Of a DNA stretch of 64,000 bases, positions 44,601 to 58,019 are shown one piece after another. The DNA comes from Mikania micrantha. Its lineage: Eukaryota; Streptophyta; Magnoliopsida; Asterales; Asteraceae. The position numbers and the translations under genes were made by a program. The stretch is from contig CM018692.1 in assembly GCA_009363875.1 (NCBI GenBank), forward strand, positions 2,306,501-2,370,500, given 5' to 3'. Positions within the stretch are counted from its first letter, which is position 1; the number at the start of each line of letters is the position of its first letter. The notes under the pieces were generated by a model, which worked only from the letters and a program-made list of their open reading frames with translations, was not told where the DNA came from and ran no database searches.

Positions 44601-46236
44601 TACAGCACATCTTCGACCAGAAGGAGTTGAACATGAGACAGCGAAGATGGGTTGAACTCATCGGCGATTATGATTGCGCCATCAAATACCATCCAGGCAA
44701 GGCAAACGTAGTGGCCGACGCGTTGAGCCGAAAAGAAACGACAAAACGCGTGCGCGCACTACAACTCACGATCCATTCTGAACTGCCGAATCAAATTCGG
44801 ATAGCACAACAGGAAGCTCTGAAAACTGAAAACCTCACTCTTGAAGCCATGCGTGGCATGGATAAGCAAATAAAGGCAAAAGACGACGGAGCTTACTATT
44901 TAATGGATCGAATCTGGATTCCACGCTACGGAGGATTGAGAGAAGTAGTGATGGATGAAGCTCACAAGAGCCGGTATTCCGTACACCCGGGCTCTGACAA
45001 GATGTATCACGATTTGAAGACAACCTATTGGTGGCCGAACATGAAAGCTGAAATAGCAACTTACGTAAGTAAGTGTTTAACGTGCTCAAAAGTCAAAGTT
45101 GAGTACCAGAAGCCGTCAGGGTTACTTCAACAACCTGAACTACCACTGTGGAAATGGGAACAGATCTCCATGGACTTCATAACTAAACTGCCTAAGACGG
45201 CAAATGGTTGCGATACCATCTGGGTTATCGTAGACCGACTGACAAAGTCCGCACATTTCCTACCTATCAAGGAGACTGACAAGCTAGACAAACTCACTCG
45301 TACCTATCTAAAGGAAGTGGTTACTCGACATGGGGTGCCAATCTCGATTATATCTGACCGCGACAGTCGCTTCACGTCGCATTTCTGGAAGTCTTTACAT
45401 AAGGCTTTGGGCACGAGATTGGACATGAGTACCGCTTACCACCCGCAGACGGACGGGCAAAGTGAGCGAACGATACAGACACTGGAGGACATGCTCCGAG
45501 CCTGCGTTATTGACTTTGGGAGTAGCTGGGAATCTCATCTACCATTAGTTGAGTTTTCGTACAATAACAGCTACCACACAGCATCCAAGCTGCACCATTC
45601 GAGGCACTTTACGGACGTAAGTGTCGATCACCCATATGCTGGGCGGAAGTTGGAGACAGCCAACTGACTGATCCAGAACTGGTGCACGAGACAACTGAGA
45701 AGATCGTGCAAATACGCAAACGAATGGCAGCAGCTCGGGACAGACAGAAAAGCTATGCCGACAAGCGACGCAAACCGTTAGAGTTCCAGGTGGGAGACAG
45801 AGTGTTACTCAAGGTCTCGCCCTGGAAAGGTGTCATTCGGTTTGGCAAACGAGGAAAGTTGAACCCTCGTTACATTGGACCTTTTGAGATTACAAAACGA
45901 ATAGGCCATGTAGCCTACGAACTGAACCTGCCAGTCGAACTGAGCAGTGTACACAACGTATTCCACATCTCGAACCTCAAGAAGTGCCTATCTAATGAGA
46001 CACTTGTTATTCCTCTTGAGGAAATACAAATCGACGAACAATTGAACTTCGTTGAGGAACCGGTGGAGATTATGGACCGGGAAACCAAGAAGCTCAAACT
46101 CAGCAAGATTCCAATAGTGAAAGTGCGATGGAATTCGCGACGCGGACCGGAATTCACGTGGGAACGTGAAGATCAGATAAAACAAAAGTACCCACACCTG
46201 TTCGCGGAACAGACAAGCACTGGCAACACAAGTTGA
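41645..46236 (+). pseudogene. Element D unit 1 gag-pol, frameshifted in integrase
   Basis: The layout is as in unit 2: exon 1 at 41645-41792, 78-nt gap at 41793-41870, then gag, protease, RT, RNase H and integrase. It lacks one T near 45579 relative to unit 2, so the frame shifts after the integrase DDE motif (NNSYHT) and ends at 45667. The rest of integrase and the chromodomain-like tail continue in another frame to 46236. The middle zinc knuckle has Tyr in place of its last Cys (42695-42697). Everything else is nearly identical to unit 2. Confidence 0.9.
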
Positions 46237-46261
46237 ATTTCGGGACGAAATTCTTTCTAAC

Positions 46262-46271
46262 ATGGGGAGGA
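46262..46271 (+). other. Polypurine tract, element D unit 1
   Basis: ATGGGGAGGA lies directly before the LTR start TGTGACACC. Confidence 0.85.
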
Positions 46272-49232
46272 TGTGACACCCCGTAATTTCCAGGTCAGCA
46301 ACCTATTTATTTAAATGTTTATTTAAATGCTTATTGTACATGTGGCACTAGAATTAGATTGATTTAGTGTGACACGTGGCACGACAGTACGAACACTGAC
46401 ACATGACTAGATAATTCGTAGAATTATCGGCAAACAGCACACACGTGTCAAAACACACGAACGTTGGTGAACGTCTAACACATTGTGTAGCACAGCACTC
46501 GAAACTTCACGAAACACTCACACATTGAACTTGGAAGTTCAAGCGAGGCCAAACGAAAGTTCGTAAATGTGAAAACGACAACGAACGGATCAACCCAATG
46601 AAAATGGGCCTATTGGGCTCACCAGGGGATCTGTCGCGCTACGCGACGGTCCACAAGAACACTGTCGCGATACGCGACAAGTGGGCGGGGGAAATTTGAA
46701 CGCGGGACTCTCTCGCGCTACGCGAGGGGAACCCTTGAACGTGTCGCGCTACGCGACGAGACCCAGTTCGCAGAATCTTTATAAAACCAAGAAAATCATT
46801 GCTACTCTACACCCTTCATCATTTTACCCGAACTTGCAAGCCACCATTCGGTCTATCCTCTCCATTTTCACCAGAAAACTCCATTGGAAGCCATTACCAA
46901 GTACCTTGAAGCTCAAGAACTTGGAGGTTGAAGCCAAAGAGTTCATTTAGAAGCTTGGAACTCGCCACTACGACCTTGAAGCCACACATTCTCACCAACC
47001 AGAAGTTTGAGAGGGCAAAGGCTCATCATCTCAGGAGGTTTTGAAGCTTTGAAGGTAGTATTTACATTCCCCATGGCTAGAATGTCCATTTCTCACCACT
47101 ACACACACATGCATGTGGTAAAACCCACATGCAAACACCATGGACACACATGCACGAGTTTAACTTCTGGGTTTGTTGATTTTAAGATGATTTATGATGA
47201 TCTAACATGATTAGAATGCATTTTGTGATGATCTATGATGATGGGTATGGATGGAACTCATGATTTGTATGCAAAATGTTGATATATTGCCATGCATGTA
47301 TGATCTATGATTGTTGGGATGAATTTGAGTACTTTTGTATGTTCATAGATGATATTGGGAGCATACTACATGATTTGATTTAGTTTAGAATGGTTAAAAT
47401 ATGATTTTTGACAATCTTTCTATTTATAGAAACTTTTTGTTGGTAAAATGATGCTATGAATGATATGGTAGACATGCATGTATATGGAATTGATATTAGG
47501 TGTTAGAATGATGATTTGAATACTTGATAATGATTTTTTAGTGATAAAAATGGTCATATGTTATGAGTTACTATTTTTAGTAACTTTATTAGTTGAAATA
47601 ATGTTAAGTGATGATTTTGGTTATGTTGGTATGCCTAAGTGATATTAGATTGACGATTATGATGATTGGTGATATGAAAGATGGATTAGAAATGTTAGGA
47701 TGACTATTTCCATGAAAAATTACAAAGTTACTATTTATAGTAACTTTATTTTTACAAAACCCGACTTAGGAACATTTTGTTTGATTCGAGCATGCTAAAT
47801 GATTTACTTTGTTATAACATGATGTTTAGATGCTAAGTTAGATGGTTTCCGATATCACGTATGCTATAAATGGAAGCTTTCCATTTTAGGAAACTTTTGT
47901 GCACTAACATGATGAAAACGACTTATATGAGTTCGTATGATGATGTGCTATGTGTTAACATGATCACGTAGGACTAATAAGCATGCTAGAACTCTAAAAC
48001 CAATATGCTTTGTGAACTTTCCAAAAATGGAAACTTACTATAAATAGTAAGTTGTCCATAGACGCGACTTGCGCGTTTCGCACACGACGAGCACTTACAC
48101 GATTGCTACACGATTCACAACCGTCACACGGATCACCAACGGGTCGTTGACTAGACACGGTCAACTTTGGTCAACTCTGGTCAAACACGGTCAATGTGGA
48201 CCAACACAGTCAAACACGGTCAATGTGGACCAACACAGTCAAACACGGTCAATGTGGACCGACACGGACAAACATGAACAACCAAGGGTTGTTGGGCACA
48301 AACACGGGCACTAACACGAACACTAGCACGGTCACATACACGAACTCACGTACGGTATACGATATAGGTTGCCGGTGACCGATGCTACTTACTCGAGGAG
48401 CTTACGCATATCTTTCTTGATCACTAAGGTGAGTTTACGGCCCCTCTTTACTCTTTTCAAACGCTTTTAAATAGGGGGAGAATACTAGTTGCATCGAGTC
48501 AAACATTATTACTATTACAAACATTTTTGTGTATGCTGGTTTATTGGACAAACATTAAGTGTTGAACTCGTAACAAGCCCTCACAAAGTCTTACCGTTAA
48601 TGTACGAACAACGTGGTAGATTTGGATGGATCCATTAGGGAATGACTAACCCCACGGGGCACTATGTTGACTGGATGTCATAACCCGTGCAAATTCTGAC
48701 CTAACTTGCTATGTATACGAGACATAGCGGAGGCAAGGACAAACAAGTCTAGTTCGGTAGTGACGCACTGACACTTTGGGCCTAGGGCTCGGTACTAACA
48801 TTGATAAACAGCATGACACACTTTTATTACTATATGTATATCAAAACCTGTGAACTCACCAACCATCGTGTTGACACTTTTTCTAACTGGTATTCTCAGG
48901 TAACTAGCTGCGCATGGAACAGGATGCACGTTAAGGGATGAGCTTTAGGAACCGCATGCATTCTGTTGTTTCTTTTGAAAACAATTTAGTTCTTAATGTT
49001 CTAAACAATGTTGTATTAAACTATTTACATTTCCGCTGCATGCTTTCAAACATATTTATTTCCGCTGCTATGATAACTTTTATTCCGCTGCAAACTATTT
49101 TGTTATGTGTGTGTGTCAAACATGGGATTTGTAAACGCATATAGAGGTGTTTTATATGACCTTGAGCTGTGATTCTGGCCACGTCACACCCACGTGGACT
49201 GACACCACGAGTGGGAAATTGGGGGTGTGACA
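46272..49232 (+). mobile_element. Element D, middle LTR (LTR 2)
   Basis: It has the same borders and modules as LTR 1. It lacks two bases in the GACCGACGTGC context (here GACCGATGC) and has a few private substitutions. It serves at once as 3' LTR of unit 1 and 5' LTR of unit 2. Confidence 0.92.
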
Positions 49233-49235
49233 GAC

Positions 49236-49247
49236 TGGTATCAGAGC
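49236..49247 (+). other. Primer-binding site, element D unit 2
   Basis: TGGTATCAGAGC lies three bases after the end of LTR 2, identical to unit 1. Confidence 0.92.
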
Positions 49248-49389
49248 CTTGGTTATAGGGAACTAGGTTTGCATGTAGTAAACTTAGACTATAGCCATTG
49301 CTCAACTTTAGACACTACACGTAGAACTTGCACATTGATACTATTAGTGTTTATATTGAACTGTTACTTACTAACTTGAGACTTACAGG

Positions 49390-50142
49390 ATGGCCAACAA
49401 TGACGACACCAGCAGGAACCCGGGCAGACGCTCGGCAACCGACGATCTGACGACAGAGAGCCGCCGACGAGTCCACGACATAGTGGTGCAGGTGGACGCC
49501 GAGATGGATAGGTGGGCCAGAGACGCGGCACGGGCCCGACATTGGGGATGGCTTCCCACCATAATCCAGGGATGGATCATCGGGGAGAGAGTACCTCCAT
49601 ACCGTTTCCCTGGTGATACCACCCCAGGACACCGACTGCCACCACTTGGGGTACCATTGGAGCAGGCCTTCGCGGCCCACGTTGCTTGCACCCGACGAGA
49701 GATTTGGAGGACTGGAGAGCTGTCAGACGAGGTTCGAGTTCTTTGCGAGAAGAATGATCGACTGGAGAGGCAGAACGATAGGCTAGAGGAACGCAACGAC
49801 AGACTGGAGGCACAGGTGGAGACTCTACGTCTCCAAGTGTCTCAACTGATGACCCAGCACGGACAGATCGTTGACGTCATGCAGGAGCATGATGTACGCA
49901 TCACTGAGAATCGGACAGACATAACCGAGACTCAGGCGATGGTGCAGGCCAGCGATGCCATGCTTAACGCATGGGCTGCACAGTTTATTGAGGAACCACC
50001 ACAGGAGGATGGTCCTGAATTCGAGGCCGAGGACCTCGAAGAAGAGGACTTTGATGAGGATCCTAATGAGGATCCGGAGGAGGATGATGATGACGGAGAC
50101 GCTGCTAGCGATATTTCACACGTCTCTATGGATTCGGATTAG
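49390..50142 (+). CDS. ORF0 of element D unit 2
   Basis: This 250-aa frame is the duplicate of the one at 40611-41363, with two amino-acid differences (Cys119, Asp222). It has the same coiled coil, acidic tail, acceptor-like site one base before the ATG and 281-nt gap to the gag ATG. As unit 2 has the intact gag-pol, this is the copy most likely to act with it. Confidence 0.8.
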   Translation: MANNDDTSRNPGRRSATDDLTTESRRRVHDIVVQVDAEMDRWARDAARARHWGWLPTIIQGWIIGERVPPYRFPGDTTPGHRLPPLGVPLEQAFAAHVACTRREIWRTGELSDEVRVLCEKNDRLERQNDRLEERNDRLEAQVETLRLQVSQLMTQHGQIVDVMQEHDVRITENRTDITETQAMVQASDAMLNAWAAQFIEEPPQEDGPEFEAEDLEEEDFDEDPNEDPEEDDDDGDAASDISHVSMDSD

Positions 50143-50423
50143 AGGATTGTTGTGTTTTGTACTTTCTTTATTTTGGCCTAGACGAGCGGGATGTGCTCGA
50201 AGAACTTATATTGTATTTCCTTTTAAAATCGTTGTACTTCAAGCTTATTGTTAATGAGAATTATGTTTTGTCTTACTTATTGCATTTTGACCATGATTGC
50301 TTGATAACATAACATCTGACATGACAACTAACATGACATCTACCCTCACATCTGACATGACATTTGGCTAACACACTAACTCATGCTAACTAACATTCTA
50401 TCCCTTCCGTATAGAAAATCTCT

Positions 50424-53400
50424 ATGGCGGGAAGAGGACCACATGCACGCCCTCCTAGGCGGACTCTGGACGCAGCTGTCATTAAGATGATGGTTGACCG
50501 TCGAGTCAACAAGGTGCTGGCAGAGTACGAGGCAAACCGACTTGCCAGTGAAACCAGTGGCACGAATAACGGTACTAACATTCACCTGATATGACTAACA
50601 TAGCGTAGTTGGTACACGCTAACACGTAACATTGGTTTCTGACCGACAGGATCGCAAGGCAACAATAGTAAAGGATGTTCCTTTAAATCCTTCCTGAACT
50701 GCCACCCGCTCAAATTCAAGGGGACTGAGGGAGCTGTCGGAATGCTCCGCTGGGTGGAGAAAGTAGAGTCTGTATTCGCCATGTGCGAATGTGCTGAAGA
50801 GAACCGGGTGAAGTTCGCAACTGGTACACTGGAAGGACCAGCCCTCACATGGTGGAATACCCATGTGCAAACCCTGGGGTTGGACGGTGCCAATTCCATG
50901 CCATGGGCTGATTTCACCCGACTACTGCAAGAGGAATACTGTCCTCGTGACGAGATCAGAAAACTAGAGGCTGAGTTCTGGGTACTGAAGATGGTGGGAT
51001 CTGAAATCGAGCAGTACTGCACTCGATTTCACGAGCTGTGTAAGCTGTGTCCGGCAATGGTGACGCCGGAATACAAGAAGATCGAGCAGTTCATCAGTGG
51101 GCTGCCTGAACAGATTCAAAGCATGGTGACTGCGTCTGACCTCACAACTATCCAACCTCTGATCAGACTGGCTCACAAACTAACTGATCAAGCGGTAGCC
51201 CAGGGCAAGCTACCCAAACGAGGCGAACACCTGAAACCTTCAGAAAGCCAGAAGAGGAAGTGGGAACCCAGCCACCACCAATCTCATCAACCCCAACAAC
51301 AACAACGATCTGCACCTGCCAGAGCATTCACTGCCACCCAACCCGACGATAAGGGGAAAGGTGTGTACCAAGGAAAATACCCACTGTGCAACAAATGTTC
51401 TTACCACCACTCTGGTCAATGCGAGCGATACCGATGCTTGCGATGTGGAAGACATGGCCACATGGCCAGAGATTGCAGGTCTAAATTCCCTAACAACAAC
51501 AACCCCAACAACAACCAGAACAACAACAACAACCATCAAAACACTCTCAAAGGGTGTTATGAATGTGGCAAGCCGGGCCACATGAGGAGGGACTGCCCTC
51601 AACTAAAGAAGGCCGGAGGAGGAGCGGCCAAGGGTCGAGCGTTTGTGATTGGCTCGGGGGAAGCCAAAGACGATCCTAACATCGTAACCGGTACGTTTCT
51701 TTTAAATAATGTCTATGCTAGCATATTATTTGATACCGGTGCCGATAGGAGCTTTATATCTAGTGAGTTTAGCAAATTACTAGATATTACCCCAACACCA
51801 CTAGATTATAAGTATACCGTAGAGTTAGCTGACGGCAAACTGATTGAAACACAACACATCTTTCGAGGATGCGTCATGGTTTTGGCGAATCACGAACTCG
51901 AAATCGATTTGATGCCGGTGACTCTCGGAAGCTTTGATGTGGTCGTTGGAATGGATTGGTTATCCGCTAACCAAGCTGAAATCGTATGCAACGAGAAGAT
52001 CGTACGGGTGACGTTGCAGAACGGAGAACAGATCTCGATTCAGGGGGAAAGACGGGGAGTACCTCTGAACATCATGTCATGCATGAAGGCGAACAAGTAC
52101 CTACAAAAGGGATACGCTGCCATACTAGCCCTCATCGCAGAGCAACCAAAGAAGGAGAGGAAGATTGAGGACATCGCTGTAGTCCGCGACTTTCCCGAAG
52201 TGTTTCTCGAGGATCTACCTGGATTACCTCCGAAACGACAAGTTGAGTTCCAGATAGATCTTACACCTGGAGCAGCACCGATTGCCAAAGCTCCATACCG
52301 ACTAGCACCGACTGAGATGCAGGAACTGTCTAACCAGTTGCAGGAGCTGTTAGACAAGGGATTTATCAGACCGAGCTTCTCACCTTGGGGAGCACCGGTC
52401 TTGTTCGTAAAGAAGAAAGACGGATCATTCCGTATGTGTATCGACTACAGAGAGCTGAACAAAGTGACGATCAAGAATCGATATCCCTTACCGCGAATAG
52501 ACGACCTATTTGACCAATTGCAAGGGTCAAGCTACTATTCAAAGATCGATTTAAGATCGGGTTACCATCAATTGAGGATACAAGAAAACGATATTCCTAA
52601 GACTGCCTTCCGAACTCGATACGGACACTACGAATTCTTGGTTATGCCCTTTGGACTAACCAACGCACCAGCCGTGTTCATGGATCTCATGAATAGAGTG
52701 TGCAAACCTTACCTTGACAAATTCGTAATAGTGTTCATTGACGACATTCTGATTTACTCGAAGAATCGGGAAGAACATGCTGAGCATTTGAGGCTAGTCT
52801 TAGAACTATTAAAGAAAGAGCAGTTGTACGCAAAGCTTTCAAAATGCGACTTTTGGATTCGCGAAGTCCAATTCCTTGGACACGTGGTTAATGAGCAAGG
52901 GATACACGTAGACCCAGCCAAAATCGAAGCAATTAAGAACTGGGAAGCACCCAAGACTCCAACTGAGGTGCGACAATTCTTAGGTCTGGCCGGGTACTAC
53001 CGAAGATTCATTGAAGGATTCTCGAAGATTGCTCAATCACTGACCTCCTTGACTCATAAGGATAAGAAGTTCGATTGGGGAGACAAACAAGAAGCTGCTT
53101 TCAACCTGTTGAAACAGAAACTATGCACTGCACCCATCCTATCCCTACCGGAAGGATGTGATGACTTCGTGGTGTATTGCGACGCTTCGAAACAAGGACT
53201 CGGTTGCGTGCTGATGCAACGCGAGAAAGTGATAGCATACGCTTCACGACAACTGAAGGTGCATGAGAAGAACTACACGACTCATGACCTTGAGTTGGGA
53301 GCCGTAGTATTCGCTTTGAAAATCTGGCGACACTACTTGTACGGCACGAAATGTACAATCTTTACCGATCACAAGAGCCTACAGCACATCTTCGACCAGA

Positions 53401-55016
53401 AGGAGTTGAACATGAGACAGCGAAGATGGGTTGAACTCATCGGCGATTATGATTGCGCCATTAAATACCATCCAGGCAAGGCAAACGTAGTGGCCGACGC
53501 GTTGAGCCGAAAAGAAACGACAAAACGCGTGCGCGCACTACAACTCACGATCCATTCTGAACTGCCGAATCAAATTCGGATAGCACAACAGGAAGCTCTG
53601 AAAACTGAAAACCTCACTCTTGAAGCCATGCGTGGCATGGATAAGCAAATAAAGGCAAAAGACGACGGAGCTTACTATTTAATGGATCGAATCTGGATTC
53701 CACGCTACGGAGGATTGAGAGAAGTAGTGATGGATGAAGCTCACAAGAGCCGGTATTCCGTACACCCGGGCTCTGACAAGATGTATCACGATTTGAAGAC
53801 AACCTATTGGTGGCCGAACATGAAAGCTGAAATAGCAACTTACGTAAGTAAGTGTTTAACGTGCTCAAAAGTCAAAGTTGAGTACCAGAAGCCGTCAGGG
53901 TTACTTCAACAACCTGAACTACCACTGTGGAAATGGGAACAGATCTCCATGGACTTCATAACTAAACTGCCTAAGACGGCAAATGGTTGCGATACCATCT
54001 GGGTTATCGTAGACCGACTGACAAAGTCCGCACATTTCCTACCTATCAAGGAGACTGACAAGCTAGACAAACTCACTCGTACCTATCTAAAGGAAGTGGT
54101 TACTCGACATGGGGTGCCAATCTCGATTATATCTGACCGCGACAGTCGCTTCACGTCGCATTTCTGGAAGTCTTTACATAAGGCTTTGGGCACGAGATTG
54201 GACATGAGTACCGCTTACCACCCGCAGACGGACGGGCAAAGTGAGCGAACGATACAGACACTGGAGGACATGCTCCGAGCCTGCGTTATTGACTTTGGGA
54301 GTAGCTGGGAATCTCATCTACCATTAGTTGAGTTTTCGTACAATAACAGCTACCACACTAGCATCCAAGCTGCACCATTCGAGGCACTTTACGGACGTAA
54401 GTGTCGATCACCCATATGCTGGGCGGAAGTTGGAGACAGCCAACTGACTGATCCAGAACTGGTGCACGAGACAACTGAGAAGATCGTGCAAATACGCAAA
54501 CGAATGGCAGCAGCTCGGGACAGACAGAAAAGCTATGCCGACAAGCGACGCAAACCGTTAGAGTTCCAGGTGGGAGACAGAGTGTTACTCAAGGTCTCGC
54601 CCTGGAAAGGTGTCATTCGGTTTGGCAAACGAGGAAAGTTGAACCCTCGTTACATTGGACCTTTTGAGATTACAAAACGAATAGGCCATGTAGCCTACGA
54701 ACTGAACCTGCCAGTCGAACTGAGCAGTGTACACAACGTATTCCACATCTCGAACCTCAAGAAGTGCCTATCTAATGAGACACTTGTTATTCCTCTTGAG
54801 GAAATACAAATCGACGAACAATTGAACTTCGTTGAGGAACCGGTGGAGATTATGGACCGGGAAACCAAGAAGCTCAAACTCAGCAAGATTCCAATAGTGA
54901 AAGTGCGATGGAATTCGCGACGCGGACCGGAATTCACGTGGGAATGTGAAGATCAGATAAAACAAAAGTACCCACACCTGTTCGCGGAACAGACAAGCAC
55001 TGGCAACACAAGTTGA
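50424..55016 (+). CDS. Element D unit 2 gag-pol polyprotein, apparently intact (spliced gag start)
   Basis: Exon 1 is 50424-50571 (MAGRGPHARPP), a GT-AG gap of 78 nt follows (50572-50649), and exon 2 runs to 55016, for 1504 residues in all. Approximate positions: gag domain 80-240, CCHC knuckles near 312-325 and 352-365 with a Cys/His cluster before them, protease DTGA at 411-414, RT catalytic FIDD at 745-748, and RNase H Asp at 894. The integrase has a zinc finger and DDE at 1151, 1212 and 1248 (35 residues between the last two). The C-terminal chromodomain-like segment is about 1440-1495. Residue 1482 is Cys where unit 1, A and B have Arg. Without splicing, translation would have to start at the ATG at 50742. 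Confidence 0.9.
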
Positions 55017-55041
55017 ATTTCGGGACGAAATTCTTTCTAAC

Positions 55042-55051
55042 ATGGGGAGGA
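55042..55051 (+). other. Polypurine tract, element D unit 2
   Basis: ATGGGGAGGA lies directly before LTR 3. Confidence 0.85.
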
Positions 55052-58014
55052 TGTGACACCCCGTAATTTCCAGGTCAGCAACCTATTTATTTAAATGTTT
55101 ATTTAAATGCTTATTGTACATGTGGCACTAGAATTAGATTGATTTAGTGTGACACGTGGCACGACAGTACGAACACTGACACATGACTAGATAATTCGTA
55201 GAATTATCGGCAAACAGCACACACGTGTCAAAACACACGAACGTTGGTGAACGTCTAACACATTGTGTAGCACAGCACTCGAAACTTCACGAAACACTCA
55301 CACATTGAACTTGGAAGTTCAAGCGAGGCTAAACGAAAGTTCGTAAATGTGAAAACGACAACGAACGGATCAACCCAATGAAAATGGGCCTATTGGGCTC
55401 ACCAGGGGATCTGTCGCGCTACGCGACGGTCCACAAGAACACTGTCGCGATACGCGACAAGTGGGCGGGGGAAATTTGAACGCGGGACTCTCTCGCGCTA
55501 CGCGAGGGGAACCCTTGAACGTGTCGTGCTACGCGACGAGACCCAGTTCGCAGAATCTTTATAAAACCAAGAAAATCATTGCTACTCTACACCCTTCATC
55601 ATTTTACCCGAACTTGCAAGCCACCATTCGGTCTATCCTCTCCATTTTCACCAGAAAACTCCATTGGAAGCCATTACCAAGTACCTTGAAGCTCAAGAAC
55701 TTGGAGGTTGAAGCCAAAGAGTTCATTTAGAAGCTTGGAACTCGCCACTACGACCTTGAAGCCACACATTCTCACCAACCAGAAGTTTGAGAGGGCAAAG
55801 GCTCATCATCTCAGGAGGTTTTGAAGCTTTGAAGGTAGTATTTACATTCCCCATGGCTAGAATGTCCATTTCTCACCACTACACACACATGCATGTGGTA
55901 AAACCCACATGCAAACACCATGGACACACATGCACGAGTTTAACTTCTGGGTTTGTTGATTTTAAGATGATTTATGATGATCTAACATGATTAGAATACA
56001 TTTGGTGATGATCTATGATGATGGGTATGGATGGAACTCATGATTTGTATGCAAAATGTTGATATATTGCCATGCATGTATGATCTATGATTGTTGGGAT
56101 GAATTTGAGTACTTTTGTATGTTCATAGATGATATTGGGAGCATACTACATGATTTGATTTAGTTTAGAATGGTTAAAATATGATTTTTGACAATCTTTC
56201 TATTTATAGAAACTTTTTGTTGGTAAAATGATGCTATGAATGATATGGTAGACATGCATGCATATGGAATTGATATTAGGTGTTAGAATGATGATTTGAA
56301 TACTTGATAATGATTTTTTAGTGATAAAAATGGTCATATGTTATGAGTTACTATTTTTAGTAACTTTATTAGTTGAAATAATGTTAAGTGATGATTTTGG
56401 TTATGTTGGTATGCCTAAGTGATATTAGATTGACGATTATGATGATTGGTGATATGAAAGATGGATTAGAAATGTTAGGATGACTATTTCCATGAAAAAT
56501 TACAAAGTTACTATTTATAGTAACTTTATTTTTACAAAACCCGACTTAGGAACATTTTGTTTGATTCGAGCATGCTAAATGATTTACTTTGTTATAACAT
56601 GATGTTTAGATGCTAAGTTAGATGGTTTCCGATATCACGTATGCTATAAATGGAAGCTTTCCATTTTAGGAAACTTTTGTGCACTAACATGATGAAAACG
56701 ACTTATATGAGTTCGTATGATGATGTGCTATGTGTTAACATGATCACGTAGGACTAATAAGCATGCTAGAACTCTAAAACCAATATGCTTTGTGAACTTT
56801 CCAAAAATGGAAACTTACTATAAATAGTAAGTTGTCCATAGACGCGACTTGCGCGTTTCGCACACGACGAGCACTTACACGATTGCTACACGATTCACAA
56901 CCGTCACACGGATCACCAACGGGTCGTTGACTAGACACGGTCAACTTTGGTCAACTCTGGTCAAACACGATCAATGTGGACCAACACAGTCAAACACGGT
57001 CAATGTGGACCAACACAGTCAAACACGGTCAATGTGGACCGACACGGACAAACATGAACAACCAAGGGTTGTTGGGCACAAACACGGGCACTAACACGAA
57101 CACTAGCACGGTCACATACACGAACTCACGTACGGTATACGATATAGGTTGCCGGTGACCGACGTGCTACTTACTCGAGGAGCTTACGCATATCTTTCTT
57201 GATCACTAAGGTGAGTTTACGGCCCCTCTTTACTCTTTTCAAACGCTTTTAAATAGGGGGAGAATACTAGTTGCATCGAGTCAAACATTATTACTATTAC
57301 AAACATTTTTGTGTATGCTGGTTTATTGGACAAACATTAAGTGTTGAACTCGTAACAAGCCCTCACAAAGTCTTACCGTTAATGTACGAACAACGTGGTA
57401 GATTTGGATGGATCCATTAGGGAATGACTAACCCCACGGGGCACTATGTTGACTGGATGTCATAACCCGTGCAAATTCTGACCTAACTTGCTATGTATAC
57501 GAGACATAGCGGAGGCAAGGACAAACAAGTCTAGTTCGGTAGTGACGCACTGACACTTTGGGCCTAGGGCTCGGTACTAACATTGATAAACAGCATGACA
57601 CACTTTTATTACTATATGTATATCAAAACCTGTGAACTCACCAACCATCGTGTTGACACTTTTTCTAACTGGTATTCTCAGGTAACTAGCTGCGCATGGA
57701 ACAGGATGCACGTTAAGGGATGAGCTTTAGGAACCGCATGCATTATGTTGTTTCTTTTGAAAACAATTTAGTTCTTAATGTTCTAAACAATGTTGTATTA
57801 AACTATTTACATTTCCGCTGCATGCTTTCAAACATATTTATTTCCGCTGCTATGATAACTTTTATTCCGCTGCAAACTATTTTGTTATGTGTGTGTGTCA
57901 AACATGGGATTTGTAAACGCATATAGAGGTGTTTTATATGACCTTGAGCTGTGATTCTGGCCACGTCACACCCACGTGGACTGACACCACGAGTGGGAAA
58001 TTGGGGGTGTGACA
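55052..58014 (+). mobile_element. Element D, LTR 3
   Basis: It is a full-length LTR ending GGGGGTGTGACA, followed by the outer CAGAT duplication. It has a handful of private changes, among them C-to-T in the fourth palindrome and G-to-A in a GGTCAA box. Confidence 0.92.
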
Positions 58015-58019
58015 CAGAT

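Larger units (their letters stand above)
37491..58014 (+). mobile_element. Element D: young Tekay/Del-like chromovirus in tandem (LTR-int-LTR-int-LTR)
   Basis: Three LTRs (2963, 2961 and 2963 bp) flank two internal regions (5818 and 5819 bp), with one duplication CAGAT at the outer borders (37486-37490 and 58015-58019). The repeat period is about 8780 bp. The internal copies differ at seven single bases (all transitions) and one 1-bp indel by my reading. The single outer duplication means one insertion followed by unequal recombination between LTRs, not two insertions. Confidence 0.92.
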
